Shown here piece by piece: positions 34,865 to 43,265 of a DNA stretch of 64,000 bases. The DNA is from Streptomyces sp. CG 926 (GTDB lineage Bacteria; Actinomycetota; Actinomycetes; Streptomycetales; Streptomycetaceae): positions 124,001 to 188,000 of the forward strand of contig NZ_QGGZ01000012.1 in assembly GCF_003148825.1 (NCBI RefSeq), written 5' to 3'. Position 1 is the first letter of the stretch. Every line of letters starts with the position of its first letter. The notes below the pieces were generated by a model. That model ran no database searches and had not been told where the DNA came from. It was given only the letters and a program-made list of their open reading frames with translations. A program made the position numbers and the translations under genes.

Positions 34865-35116
34865 GGGCAGGGGTGTCTCCTCGGCTCGCGCGATGCGGGC
34901 ATGTCTCGGTTGTGGGTCGGTGGTTGCGCGCTCGTCCTGCGGGGACACCCCTGCCCGTCCCCGCTCCCCATGCGTCGGGGCGGCTTCGGGGCACTGTCGA
35001 ACGCATCGCCGTGGGGCGGGGACACGGGGGAGTGTCCCCGCAGGACGAGCGCGCACCACCGGGTACAGCCGAGACATGCCGTACCGCGCGAGCCGAGGAG
35101 ACACTCCGCCGGGGCA
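34865..35116. repeat. Nested long inverted repeat (two ~100-bp arms)
   Basis: Arms at 34865-34964 and 35016-35116 are roughly 80% complementary over 100 bp, around a 51-bp centre. The left arm is itself bounded by a perfect 13-bp inverted pair (GGGCAGGGGTGTC at 34865-34877 and GACACCCCTGCCC at 34943-34955). The right arm starts with a perfect 10-bp hairpin (GCGGGGACAC/GTGTCCCCGC, 35016-35041). A degenerate direct copy of the outer edge occurs near 34722. No open frame explains it, and the whole 34521-35308 gap has no credible gene. Confidence 0.7.
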
Positions 35117-35168
35117 CCGACCCACACCACCCAGCCCCGCCGGCGATTGAGGCGCGGGGCCCGGGGCA

Positions 35169-35282
35169 GCACCCCGCCACCACCGCCCCGGCGGAGCCGC
35201 ACCGCAGCACCCCGCCACCACCGCCCCGGCGGAGCCGAACCGCAGCACCCCGCCACCACCGCCCCGGCGGAGCCGAACCGCA
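35169..35282. repeat. Three tandem copies of a 38-bp unit
   Basis: Copies at 35169-35206, 35207-35244 and 35245-35282 differ at one base. Each contains CCGCCCCGGCGGAGCCG. They directly follow a single copy of the dispersed GCCGGCGATTGAGGCGCGGG repeat (35131-35160), downstream of the DUF1707 gene. Confidence 0.85.
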
Positions 35283-35308
35283 GCGCCCCGGCAGTGGCTA
35301 CGGCCCGG

Positions 35309-35944
35309 CTACAGCTCTTTGCGGAGCGACTTGCGTCGTTTGACCTTGACCTCCACGCCACCCCAGAACGCGAAGCCCGTCACCACCACCCGCGGAGCGC
35401 CCCGCTCGGCCGGGCCCGGGTTGTCGCGCTGGTCGAACGCCCCCATGAAGCCGAAGCCACGGACGTCCACCTCCACCCCCGGCGGCACCGTGATCTCGAT
35501 GCCGCCCATGACCGCGACGCAGTTGATCACCACCTCGCGCTGCGCGAACTCCGCCTCGCGCAGGTCCAGCTCCCCGCCGCCCCAGAACGCCACGGCGTCG
35601 AACCGTGCCGGCACCGTCCACCGTCCCTTGCGCTGGAAGCCCGACATGACCGCCACGGCCGTCGCGGAGCCACCGCCCGCCCCGCCGATCCGGCCCGCCC
35701 AGGGCTCGACGGCCGCCGTCGGCCCGGCCACCGGCCCGCCCTCCGGGACCGGCAGGTCCCGCGTCAGCGGTTCCAGTTCCGCGTACGTCCGCGACGTGTA
35801 CGCCGCTTCCAGCCGCTCCTCGAATTCCTCCATGTCGAGCCGGCCCTCGGCGACGGCGTCCCTCAGACGCTCCACCACCCGGTCCCGGTCGGCGTCCGAC
35901 GCCCTCAGCTCCGGCAACGGCTTCTGCGGCCGCTCGTCACTCAT
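35309..35944 (-). CDS. DUF1707 protein with LiaF-like C-terminal domain
   Basis: A 211-residue protein. Residues 12-65 are the DUF1707/SHOCT-like module (LRASDADRDRVVERLRDAVA, then EFEERLEAAYTSRTYAELEP). The C-terminal half is beta-rich with repeated FWGG/VMGGIEI strands (residues ~118-205), like the LiaF/DUF2154 domain of envelope-stress proteins. There is no transmembrane helix, so it is probably a cytoplasmic membrane-associated protein. The role is not established. Confidence 0.82.
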   Translation of the reverse strand: MSDERPQKPLPELRASDADRDRVVERLRDAVAEGRLDMEEFEERLEAAYTSRTYAELEPLTRDLPVPEGGPVAGPTAAVEPWAGRIGGAGGGSATAVAVMSGFQRKGRWTVPARFDAVAFWGGGELDLREAEFAQREVVINCVAVMGGIEITVPPGVEVDVRGFGFMGAFDQRDNPGPAERGAPRVVVTGFAFWGGVEVKVKRRKSLRKEL

Positions 35945-36053
35945 GCCGACCAGACTAGGCAGGGTTTCCGGGGAGTTGTATGGCTCGACCCCTGAGATCG
36001 TCCCCGGATCGTCCCGGGCTTTCCCCTGACCTTCCCCCCGGATCGGTCGGACC

Positions 36054-37022
36054 TCAGCCCCGACCCGCGTACATCCGCGCGATCACGTCCTCGATGTCCG
36101 GCTCCCGCACCGACAGGTCCACCAGCGGATAGTCCGCCGCCACCGCCGCCACCAGCGGCGCAGCCGACGCCCCCGCCGGGAACGCCAGCCACTGCCGCGG
36201 CCCCTCCACCTTCACCACCCGCGCCCCCACCACACTGATCGGCGCGAGCTCCCGTTCCAGGTCCACCACCAACGTGCGCTCGCTCTCCCCCACCGCCCCC
36301 GCCGCGTGCAGCCCACCCAACGGCCCGTCGAACATCAACCGCCCGTGGTCGATCACCATCACCCGCTCGCACAGCTGCTCGATGTCCTGGAGGTCGTGCG
36401 TCGTGAGCAGCACCGTCGTGCCGAGTTCCTCGTTCAGCTGCCGCAGGAAGCCCCGTACCTTCGCCTTGCTCACCACGTCGAGCCCGATCGTCGGCTCGTC
36501 CAGGTACAGCACCTCGGGATCGTGCAGCAGCGCCGCCGCGATGTCCCCGCGCATCCGCTGCCCGAGCGACAGCTGCCGTACCGGTACGTCCAGCAGCTCC
36601 GCCAGGTCGAGCCGCTCCACGCAGCGCTCCAGGTTCTCCTCGAACCGCGCCCGCGGCACCCGGTACAGCCGCCGCATCAGCCCGTACGAGTCCTTCAGCG
36701 GCAGGTCCCACCACAGCGTGGTGCGCTGCCCGAACACCACCCCGATCCGGTGCGCGAGCCGCATCCGCTCCCGCGCCGGATCGATGCCCGCGACCCGCAG
36801 CCGGCCCCCGCTCGGGGTCAGGATGCCGGTCAGCATCTTGATCGTGGTGGACTTCCCGGCGCCGTTGGGCCCGATGTAGCCGACCATCTCCCCCCGAGCG
36901 ACCTCGAAACTGATCCCATCCACCGCCCTGACCTGGCGTTCCTCCCGGCGCATCAGGCTCACCCGACGCCGTACGTCAAAGACCTTCTCGACCCCGTCCA
37001 ACGAGATCAGCGCATCCGCCAC
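36054..37022 (-). CDS. ABC-2 type exporter ATP-binding protein
   Basis: A 322-residue ATPase. Walker A GPNGAGKSTTIKML is near residue 51, the signature LSLGQRMRGDIAAAL near 154, and Walker B VLYLDEPTIGLDV near 177. It is of the DrrA/NatA-like class. A C-terminal ~80-residue extension is typical of this subfamily. It starts at GTG, four bases after the stop of the second permease, and completes a three-gene transporter (38743 to 36054). The substrate is unknown. Confidence 0.9.
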   Translation of the reverse strand: MADALISLDGVEKVFDVRRRVSLMRREERQVRAVDGISFEVARGEMVGYIGPNGAGKSTTIKMLTGILTPSGGRLRVAGIDPARERMRLAHRIGVVFGQRTTLWWDLPLKDSYGLMRRLYRVPRARFEENLERCVERLDLAELLDVPVRQLSLGQRMRGDIAAALLHDPEVLYLDEPTIGLDVVSKAKVRGFLRQLNEELGTTVLLTTHDLQDIEQLCERVMVIDHGRLMFDGPLGGLHAAGAVGESERTLVVDLERELAPISVVGARVVKVEGPRQWLAFPAGASAAPLVAAVAADYPLVDLSVREPDIEDVIARMYAGRG

Positions 37023-37026
37023 AGCT

Positions 37027-37923
37027 CTAGCTCCCCGTGCTTCGGTACGAACGGACTCCCGCGCGCCACGCCAGCGACGCGGGCAGGAACACCACGAAGG
37101 CCACCAGCGGGCTCAGGTACGCGACCCACCCGGGCAGTCCCAGCGGATCGGGCCGCCCCAACACGTGCAGCGCGGGCAGCCAGTTGACGAAGGCCAGCGG
37201 AGCGATGAAGGTCACCCCGCGCAGCAGGTCCTTCGCGAAAACCGTCGGCGGGTACTGCAGCATCGTGCAGCCGCCGTAGGTGAAGGAGTTCTGCACCTCC
37301 GCCGCGTCCCCCGTCACGAACTGGAAGGCCGCCCCGGTCACCATCACCGCCGCGAAGATGGCCGCGCCGGCGATCACCATCACGGGCACCAGCAACAGCT
37401 TCCCGGCCGTCCAATCCACGTCCAGGGTCCACAGCGCCCAGCCCATCACCCCGAGCCCCTGCCCGATCCGGCCCAGCCGGCGCAGCGCGAACCGGTCCGC
37501 CGCGACCTGCGCGAGCACCGGGACCGGCCGCACCAGCATCGTGTCCAGCGAGCCGTCGCGGATCCGGGCGCCGATCCGGTCGGTGTTCCCCAGCAACAGG
37601 TCCGCCAGGCCCAGGGAGGCCGAGCAGGACCCGTACAGCAGGGCGATCTCGGGCAGCGTGAAACCGCCGAGCGCGTCCACGTGGGAGAACATGATGTAGA
37701 TCGCGACGAAGTCCAGGAGCGTGATCGCCGCGTGCCCGACGGTCGTCAGGACGAAGGACGTCCGGTACGTCATCGTGGAGCGGATCCACATCGCCACGAT
37801 CAGCCGGTAGCCGCGCAGCCCCTCCCGGACCGGCGAGCCGCGCCGCGGCTCCCCGGCCACCGCGACCTCCCGGTCCCGTACGCGTACCGGTACCGCCGTC
37901 GCCTCCGCTTCCGCCTCAGCCAC
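37027..37923 (-). CDS. ABC-2 family permease (DUF990-like), subunit 2
   Basis: A 298-residue membrane protein with about six transmembrane helices. After a 35-residue cytosolic tail come RLIVAMWIRSTMTYRTSFVL, an amphipathic stretch, LLDFVAIYIMFSH, and later FIAPLAFVNWLPALHVLG. The motif IGARIRDGSLDTMLVRPVPV (cytoplasmic coupling helix) matches the partner's ERIRTGDIAVDLYRPADL, so the two form a heterodimer. The GTG start overlaps the first permease by 8 bp. Confidence 0.85.
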   Translation of the reverse strand: MAEAEAEATAVPVRVRDREVAVAGEPRRGSPVREGLRGYRLIVAMWIRSTMTYRTSFVLTTVGHAAITLLDFVAIYIMFSHVDALGGFTLPEIALLYGSCSASLGLADLLLGNTDRIGARIRDGSLDTMLVRPVPVLAQVAADRFALRRLGRIGQGLGVMGWALWTLDVDWTAGKLLLVPVMVIAGAAIFAAVMVTGAAFQFVTGDAAEVQNSFTYGGCTMLQYPPTVFAKDLLRGVTFIAPLAFVNWLPALHVLGRPDPLGLPGWVAYLSPLVAFVVFLPASLAWRAGVRSYRSTGS

Positions 37924-38743
37924 CCTGGACCACCACCTTCCGCGTCGCGGCCGACTGCAACAGCCGCCCCGTCCCCAGCAGTACGAGCGCCCACCCGGCC
38001 TGGAAGCCCAGCGCCTCGGCCGCGCCCCCGGCCCCGGCGTGCTTGCCCAGCAGGACGTCCATCGGCACCTGCAGCATCGCCGCCCACGGCAGGGCCCGGA
38101 CGAACTCGCCGAAGCCTCCCGGGAAGACGGTCAGCGGCAGCAGCATCCCGGAGAAGAAGATCGAGGCGACCGTGGCCATGATGTTGATGCCGGCCCCGTC
38201 CATCAGCCAGAAGGCCACCAGCCCCACCATGTAGCGCAGCGCGAAACTGACCACCAGCGCCAGCAGGACGGACGCCAGGAACAGCAGCCAGCGCAGCGGG
38301 TCGACGGGCAGCGCCAGCGGGAACGCCAGCGCCCCCGCCACCAGCGGCACGACCCCGCGGCCCAGCAACTGGAAGCCCGCCCGCCCCAGATCGGCCGCCA
38401 GCCACCACAGCTGGAGGTCCGCGGGCCGGTAGAGGTCGACCGCGATGTCGCCGGTCCGGATCCGCTCCTGGAGTTCCTCCTGGAAGCCGCCGCCGATCAG
38501 GGCTGCGGCGGCCAGCAGCGCCTGGCTCATCCAGACGAAGGTCAGCGCCTGCGCCTGGTCGTAGCCGCCGAGTCCGGGCCGCTCGTCCCACAGCGCGATG
38601 TACGTGTACGCCACGATGAACCCGAACACGGTGTTGGTGAACACCCCGGCGGCCGTCGCCGTCCCGTAGGTGGCGTACCGCCTGAATCCGCCTGCCGCGA
38701 CCGCCAGGTGGAGACGCACTCCGCGACGCACTCTTCGGCGCAC
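37916..38743 (-). CDS. ABC-2 family permease (DUF990-like), subunit 1
   Basis: A 275-residue permease with about six helices, including TATAAGVFTNTVFGFIVAYT and INIMATVASIFFSGMLLPLT. The first gene of the exporter operon; GTG 38743 has GGAGGG six bases upstream. The short basic N-terminus (MRRRVRRGVRL) fits the positive-inside rule. The divergent 174-bp gap to the penicillin-binding protein gene carries the promoters. Confidence 0.85.
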   Translation of the reverse strand: MRRRVRRGVRLHLAVAAGGFRRYATYGTATAAGVFTNTVFGFIVAYTYIALWDERPGLGGYDQAQALTFVWMSQALLAAAALIGGGFQEELQERIRTGDIAVDLYRPADLQLWWLAADLGRAGFQLLGRGVVPLVAGALAFPLALPVDPLRWLLFLASVLLALVVSFALRYMVGLVAFWLMDGAGINIMATVASIFFSGMLLPLTVFPGGFGEFVRALPWAAMLQVPMDVLLGKHAGAGGAAEALGFQAGWALVLLGTGRLLQSAATRKVVVQGG

Positions 38744-38917
38744 CGTATCCCTCCGTTTCCCACGTCGTTCCTACGTCGGCCAAAGCGCGCGAGCTTAGTG
38801 CGGAGGGGCGAGCCACGCGACCGATTTATGCCCGTCCGGAGCGGAATCGGCGGCCATCGGGTAGACACCATGAGGTACAGAAGTGGATATTTTGAACGGC
38901 GTCGAGGAGTCTCGGAG

Positions 38918-41356
38918 ATGAGCGACCAGTCACCACCCCCGGGCTGGGCCCCTCGCGACCCCGACACCCCGCCCGACGTACCGCAGCCGCGGACCGACCC
39001 GGCGGGGCCACAGCAGTCCCGGCAGGCCCGGCAGCAGGCGCCGCACCAGGGCCGCCCGGGGAAGAAGACCCGGCGCCGGAGAACCGGTTGGCGCCGCTTC
39101 CTGCCCACCTGGCGCATGGTCCTGGGCGGCATCCTGCTCATCGCCCTGCTGATCGGCGGCGCCCTCGTCGCCGGCTACCTGCTCGTCGACATCCCGCCGG
39201 CCAACGCCGGCGCCACCGCGCAGTCCAACGTCTACCTCTACTCCGACGGCTCCCAGATCGCCCGCGACGGCGAGGTCAACCGCGTCAACGTGCCGCTGTC
39301 GCAGATCCCCCGATCCGTGCAGGAGGCCGTACTGGCCGCCGAGGACCGGGACTTCTACTCCGAACGGGCGGTGGACCCCAAGGCGATGATCCGCGCCGCC
39401 TGGAACACCGCGACCGGCAAGGGCACCCAGTCCGGTTCGACCATCACCCAGCAGTACGTCAAGAACTACTACTTGGGCCAGGAACAGACGATCAAACGCA
39501 AGGCCAAGGAGTTCTTCATCGCGATCAAACTCGGTCGTGAAAAGTCGAAGAACTACATCCTTGAGGGCTATCTGAACACCAGCTACTTCGGCCGCAACGC
39601 CTACGGCATCCAGGCAGCCGCCCAGGCCTACTACGGCAAGGACGTCAACAAACTCACCACCGCCGAGGGCGCCTACCTCGCCACCCTCCTCAACTCCCCC
39701 AGCGCCTTCGACGTCGTCGCCCACCCCCAGAGCCGGCCCCGCGCCCTCGCCCGCTGGAACTACGTACTCGACGGCATGGTCAAGAAGCAATGGCTCACCG
39801 CCGCCGAACGCGCGACGACCCGGTTCCCCGAACCGGGCAAGGTCCGCGCCGCCGCCGGCCTGTCCGGCCAACGCGGCTACCTCGTCGAAGCGATCAAGGA
39901 CTACATCGTCGACAACAAGATCCTCGACGACAAGACCCTCGCCGAAGGCGGCTACCGCATCACCACCACCATCGACAAGCGCCGCCAGACCGCCCTCGTC
40001 GACGCCGTCGACAGCCAGATGGTCAGCAAGCTCGAACCCGAGACCCGCAAGGCCGACCGGCTGGTCCGGGCCGGCGGGGTCTCCATCGACCCGGCCACCG
40101 GCAAGGTCCTCGCCATGTACGGCGGCATCGACTACACCAAGCAGTACGTGAACAACGCCACCCGCCACGACTACCAGGTCGCCTCCACCTTCAAGCCCTT
40201 CGTCTTCGCCGCCGCCGTCGAGAACGACTCCCGCACCCAGGACGGCCGCCGCATCACCCCCAACACGATCTACAACGGCGACAACAAACGCCCCGTCGTC
40301 GGCGGCCGCATCCGCTTCGCCCCCGAGAACGAGGGCCAGGTCTCCTACGGCAACATCACCGTCAACACCGCCACCGACCTCTCCGTCAACGCCGTCTACG
40401 CGCAGATGGCCGTCGACGTCGGCACCGGCAAGGTCAAGAAGACCGCCATCGACCTCGGCATCCCCGAGAACACCCCCAACTTCGTCCCCGGCCCGGCCAT
40501 GGCCCTCGGCACCCTCCAAGCCAGTGTCCTCGACATGACCCAGGCCTACGCCACCCTCGCCGACCACGGCCGCCGCACCCCCTACACCTTCGTCGAGAAG
40601 ATCACCAAGGGCGGCGACACCAGCCCCCTGCCCGAACGCACCCCCACCCAGGCCATCAGCCGCGAAGCCGCCGACACCACCACGTCCATGCTGGTCAGCG
40701 TCGTGGACAACGGCACCGGTACCGCCGCCCTCGCCGCCGGCCACCCGGCCGCGGGCAAGACCGGCACCGGCGAACTGGACCGCTCGGCCTGGTTCGCGGC
40801 CTACACCCCCGAGCTGGTCACCGTCATCTCGATGATGGGCCAGGACCCGGACACCGGAACCCTCGAATCCCTCTACGGCGCCCTCGGCGAGGCCCGCATC
40901 GGCGGCGGCGGCTACCCCGCCCGGATCTGGGCCGCGTACACCAAGACCGCCCTCGAAGGCACCGACCCCGTCGACTTCGACCTGGAACTCCAGCCCGGCG
41001 CCGCACCGCCCCCGCCGCCCAGCCCGGAATCCGAACCGCCGCAGGAGACCCCCGGCGAACCCTCGCCCAGCACCCCCGACCGCCCGACCCGACCCGCACC
41101 GTCCGACACGGGCGGACGCAACCAGGGCGGACAGAACAACGGCGGCCAGAACCAAGGCGGCCAGAACAACGGAGGCCAGGACAACGGCGGTCAGGACAAC
41201 GGCGGCACCAGCCAAGGCGGCGACCAGGGCGGCACCACCCAGGGCACACAAGGCACCGCGCAAGGCGCCGCACAAGGCACCACCCAGGGCAGCGCACAAG
41301 GCAGCGACGGAGGCCCGGCCGAAGGCCTGCGACCACCGTCGGCGTTCCTCGAATAA
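38918..41356 (+). CDS. Bifunctional class A penicillin-binding protein (transglycosylase/transpeptidase)
   Basis: An 812-residue enzyme that polymerises and cross-links peptidoglycan outside the membrane. A Pro/Gln-rich, basic cytosolic tail precedes one transmembrane helix (residues ~65-90). The GT51 domain follows (AAEDRDFYSE with Glu142; GSTITQQYVKN). The transpeptidase carries Ser423-x-x-Lys426 (ASTFK), Ser489-Val-Asn491 and Lys614-Thr-Gly. The last ~110 residues are low-complexity Pro then Gly/Gln/Asn/Thr repeats (GGQNNGGQNQGG), probably an extended wall-spanning tail. ATG 38918 has GAGGAG nine bases upstream. A hydrolase-like locus role is not indicated; this looks like ordinary cell-wall growth. 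Confidence 0.93.
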   Translation: MSDQSPPPGWAPRDPDTPPDVPQPRTDPAGPQQSRQARQQAPHQGRPGKKTRRRRTGWRRFLPTWRMVLGGILLIALLIGGALVAGYLLVDIPPANAGATAQSNVYLYSDGSQIARDGEVNRVNVPLSQIPRSVQEAVLAAEDRDFYSERAVDPKAMIRAAWNTATGKGTQSGSTITQQYVKNYYLGQEQTIKRKAKEFFIAIKLGREKSKNYILEGYLNTSYFGRNAYGIQAAAQAYYGKDVNKLTTAEGAYLATLLNSPSAFDVVAHPQSRPRALARWNYVLDGMVKKQWLTAAERATTRFPEPGKVRAAAGLSGQRGYLVEAIKDYIVDNKILDDKTLAEGGYRITTTIDKRRQTALVDAVDSQMVSKLEPETRKADRLVRAGGVSIDPATGKVLAMYGGIDYTKQYVNNATRHDYQVASTFKPFVFAAAVENDSRTQDGRRITPNTIYNGDNKRPVVGGRIRFAPENEGQVSYGNITVNTATDLSVNAVYAQMAVDVGTGKVKKTAIDLGIPENTPNFVPGPAMALGTLQASVLDMTQAYATLADHGRRTPYTFVEKITKGGDTSPLPERTPTQAISREAADTTTSMLVSVVDNGTGTAALAAGHPAAGKTGTGELDRSAWFAAYTPELVTVISMMGQDPDTGTLESLYGALGEARIGGGGYPARIWAAYTKTALEGTDPVDFDLELQPGAAPPPPPSPESEPPQETPGEPSPSTPDRPTRPAPSDTGGRNQGGQNNGGQNQGGQNNGGQDNGGQDNGGTSQGGDQGGTTQGTQGTAQGAAQGTTQGSAQGSDGGPAEGLRPPSAFLE

Positions 41357-41361
41357 CCCGG

Positions 41362-41682
41362 TCAGTGACCGGAGGTCGCCTTCAGCCCCACCACGGCGAC
41401 CAGCAGCAGACAGATGAAGAAGATCCGGGCGGCGGTGACGGGCTCACCCAACACCGCCATACCGAGCACGGCCGCACCGGCGGCACCGATGCCCACCCAC
41501 ACCCCGTACGCCGTACCGATGGGCAGCGTCTTCGCGGCATAGGACAGCAACACCATGCTCGCGACGATCCCGGCACCCGTGAACACACTGGGCCACAGCC
41601 GGGTGAAACCGTCCGTGAACTTCATGCCGATCGACCAACCGACCTCGAGCAGACCGGCGACGAGAAGAAGAACCCATGCCAT
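41362..41682 (-). CDS. gdx: Guanidinium exporter, SMR family (Gdx/SugE)
   Basis: A 106-residue inner-membrane antiporter with four helices, working as a dual-topology dimer that exchanges guanidinium for protons. Essential Glu13 and Trp16 lie in helix 1 (AGLLEVGWSIGMKF). The signature KTLPIGTAYGVWVGIGAAGA marks the SugE/Gdx subtype rather than the multidrug EmrE subtype. ATG 41682 has GGAGGTG before it. A guanidine-III riboswitch at 41717-41757 precedes it, which supports the substrate. It is convergent with the penicillin-binding protein gene, with 5 bp between stops. Confidence 0.92.
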   Translation of the reverse strand: MAWVLLLVAGLLEVGWSIGMKFTDGFTRLWPSVFTGAGIVASMVLLSYAAKTLPIGTAYGVWVGIGAAGAAVLGMAVLGEPVTAARIFFICLLLVAVVGLKATSGH

Positions 41683-41716
41683 GACGGCACCTCCGAGACA
41701 ACGAGCGATACGGGGT

Positions 41717-41757
41717 GCGTCGTCTTGTCGTACCCGGTACGGCGCGTCTCGTCGGGG
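41717..41757 (-). promoter_or_regulatory. Guanidine-III riboswitch (ykkC-III)
   Basis: On the minus strand it reads CCCGACGAGACGCGCCGTAC, then CGGGTACGACAAGACGACGC. This keeps the invariant blocks of the class: GACGAG, GCGCCGTACC, and GACAAGACG, with the pseudoknot pairing CCG/CGG and GCGC/GC. It closely matches the Thermobifida fusca example. The 3' end lies 35 nt before the exporter start and about 20 nt before its ribosome site, so guanidine binding probably frees translation. Confidence 0.9.
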
Positions 41758-41832
41758 TTCCCCTCCACCGTAGCAAAAGGCATGGAAAAGGGCCGGTGAC
41801 CTGCGCCACCAGCCCTTTCCCACCAGCTCGAC

Positions 41833-42174
41833 TCAGAGATACAGCCCGGTGGAGTCCTCCGACCCCTCCAGCCGCTCCGCGGCCACGGCGTGCAGATCCC
41901 GCTCGCGCATCAGCACGTACGTCGCACCCCGCACCTCGACCTCGGCCCGGTCCTCGGGGTCGTACAGCACCCGGTCACCCGGCTCGACCGTCCGGACGTT
42001 CTGCCCGACCGCGACCACCTCCGCCCAGGCCAGCCGCTTGCCCACCGCGGCCGTCGCGGGAATCAGGATGCCGCCGCCCGAGCGCCGCTCGCCCTCCGGC
42101 AGATCGGACTTCACGAGCACGCGGTCGTGCAGCATGCGGATGGGCAGCTTGTCGTGGGTGGTGTTCTCGCTCAC
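41833..42174 (-). CDS. GroES-family co-chaperone
   Basis: A 113-residue Cpn10-like protein, related to but longer than classical GroES (~100). The fold is clear: LHDRVLVKSDLPEGERRSGG with the mobile loop, GILIPATA, WAEVVAVGQNVRTVEPGDRV and VLYDPEDRAEVEVRG. The C-terminal tail (EGSEDSTGLYL) is extra. There is no adjacent groEL, so this is probably a second, divergent GroES. GTG 42174. Confidence 0.85.
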   Translation of the reverse strand: MSENTTHDKLPIRMLHDRVLVKSDLPEGERRSGGGILIPATAAVGKRLAWAEVVAVGQNVRTVEPGDRVLYDPEDRAEVEVRGATYVLMRERDLHAVAAERLEGSEDSTGLYL

Positions 42175-42217
42175 GCCACGAACCTACCTGCCCGCGCCCG
42201 CCCCGTGCCCCTCAGGG

Positions 42218-42583
42218 TCATCCGCGCTTGCGGCGCGCCGACACCACGAGCAGCCCGACCAGACCCACCGCGACCAGCGCGACGGGCACGATCCGCTCGA
42301 TCCGCGGAGTCCCGTCGTCGTGCCGCAGACCGTCCCTCAGGTCCGTCACGATCCCGTTCACCTTGGCGAAGGCCCGCCCGGCGGTCTGGTCGACGGTCGA
42401 GGCGACCCGTGCCTTCGCGTCCCCCATGATCGTCTTCGGGTGCATGCGCACACCGATCTCGTCGAGCGTCTCGGCGAGCTGCTCACGGCGGCGGACGATG
42501 TCCGCCTCGATCTGTGCGGGGGTCCTGGCTTCCGGCACCGCGCTGCCTCCGTCGTCGTGGTCGTGTGGGGCGTAGTCCGCCAT
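42218..42583 (-). CDS. DUF3618 membrane protein
   Basis: A 121-residue protein with an acidic N-terminus. The DUF3618 motif is RTPAQIEADIVRRREQLAET (residues 20-39), followed by LDEIGVRMHPKTIMGDAK. One C-terminal transmembrane helix (VPVALVAVGLVGLLVVSA) ends in ARRKRG. The family is widespread in actinobacteria without known function. It diverges from bcp with a 59-bp gap. Confidence 0.88.
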   Translation of the reverse strand: MADYAPHDHDDGGSAVPEARTPAQIEADIVRRREQLAETLDEIGVRMHPKTIMGDAKARVASTVDQTAGRAFAKVNGIVTDLRDGLRHDDGTPRIERIVPVALVAVGLVGLLVVSARRKRG

Positions 42584-42642
42584 GAACAGTCTGTCAGCTT
42601 AGTCTCATGGCATACCGATCCCCTCCCGAGGAGAGTGTCACG

Positions 42643-43110
42643 ATGAGCGAGCGACTCCAGCCGGGCGACACCGCCCCCGCCTTCACCCTGCCCGATGCGG
42701 ACGGCAACGAGGTCTCGCTCGCCGACCACAAGGGCCGCAAGGTGATCGTCTACTTCTACCCGTCCGCGCTGACCCCGGGCTGCACGAAGCAGGCCTGCGA
42801 CTTCACGGACAACCTGTCCTTCCTGACGGGACACGGCTACGACGTCATCGGCGTGTCCCCGGACAAGCCGGAGAAGCTGGCGAAGTTCCGCGAGAAGGAG
42901 GACCTGAAGGTCACCCTGGTCAGCGACCCGGAGAAGGAGACGCTGACGGCGTACGGCGCGTACGGCGAGAAGAAGCTGTACGGCAAGACGGTCACCGGGG
43001 TCATCCGCTCCACGGTGGTCGTCGACGAGGAGGGCAAGGTCGAGCACGCCTTCTACAACGTCAAGGCCACGGGCCACGTAGCGAAGATCATCAAGGACCT
43101 GGGCCTCTGA
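42643..43110 (+). CDS. bcp: Thioredoxin-dependent thiol peroxidase (BCP, atypical two-Cys peroxiredoxin)
   Basis: A 155-residue cytosolic enzyme that reduces H2O2 and alkyl peroxides. The active site is YPSALTPGCTKQACDF, with peroxidatic Cys47 and resolving Cys52 five residues on, as in E. coli BCP. The length matches the family. ATG 42643 follows GAGGAGAG at good spacing. The upstream in-frame ATG 42607 would include that site. The transcript ends at the hairpin 43128-43167. Confidence 0.93.
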   Translation: MSERLQPGDTAPAFTLPDADGNEVSLADHKGRKVIVYFYPSALTPGCTKQACDFTDNLSFLTGHGYDVIGVSPDKPEKLAKFREKEDLKVTLVSDPEKETLTAYGAYGEKKLYGKTVTGVIRSTVVVDEEGKVEHAFYNVKATGHVAKIIKDLGL

Positions 43111-43127
43111 CCCCCGGCCCACACCCC

Positions 43128-43170
43128 ACGGAGCGGCCCGCACCCCACCCGGTGCGGGCCGCTCCGTTTA
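43128..43170 (+). terminator. Rho-independent terminator after bcp
   Basis: ACGGAGCGGCCCGCACC, loop CCACCC, then the exact 17-bp complement and GTTTA. It is a strong stem with a short T run. Confidence 0.85.
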
Positions 43171-43265
43171 TCGGACGAAACCCCCCGTGACCGTCCGCCT
43201 CCCGGACCCGTTACTCCGTACGAGAGCCGCACACGTGGCCGGATCGAGCACGGAGGGGAGCGGGC

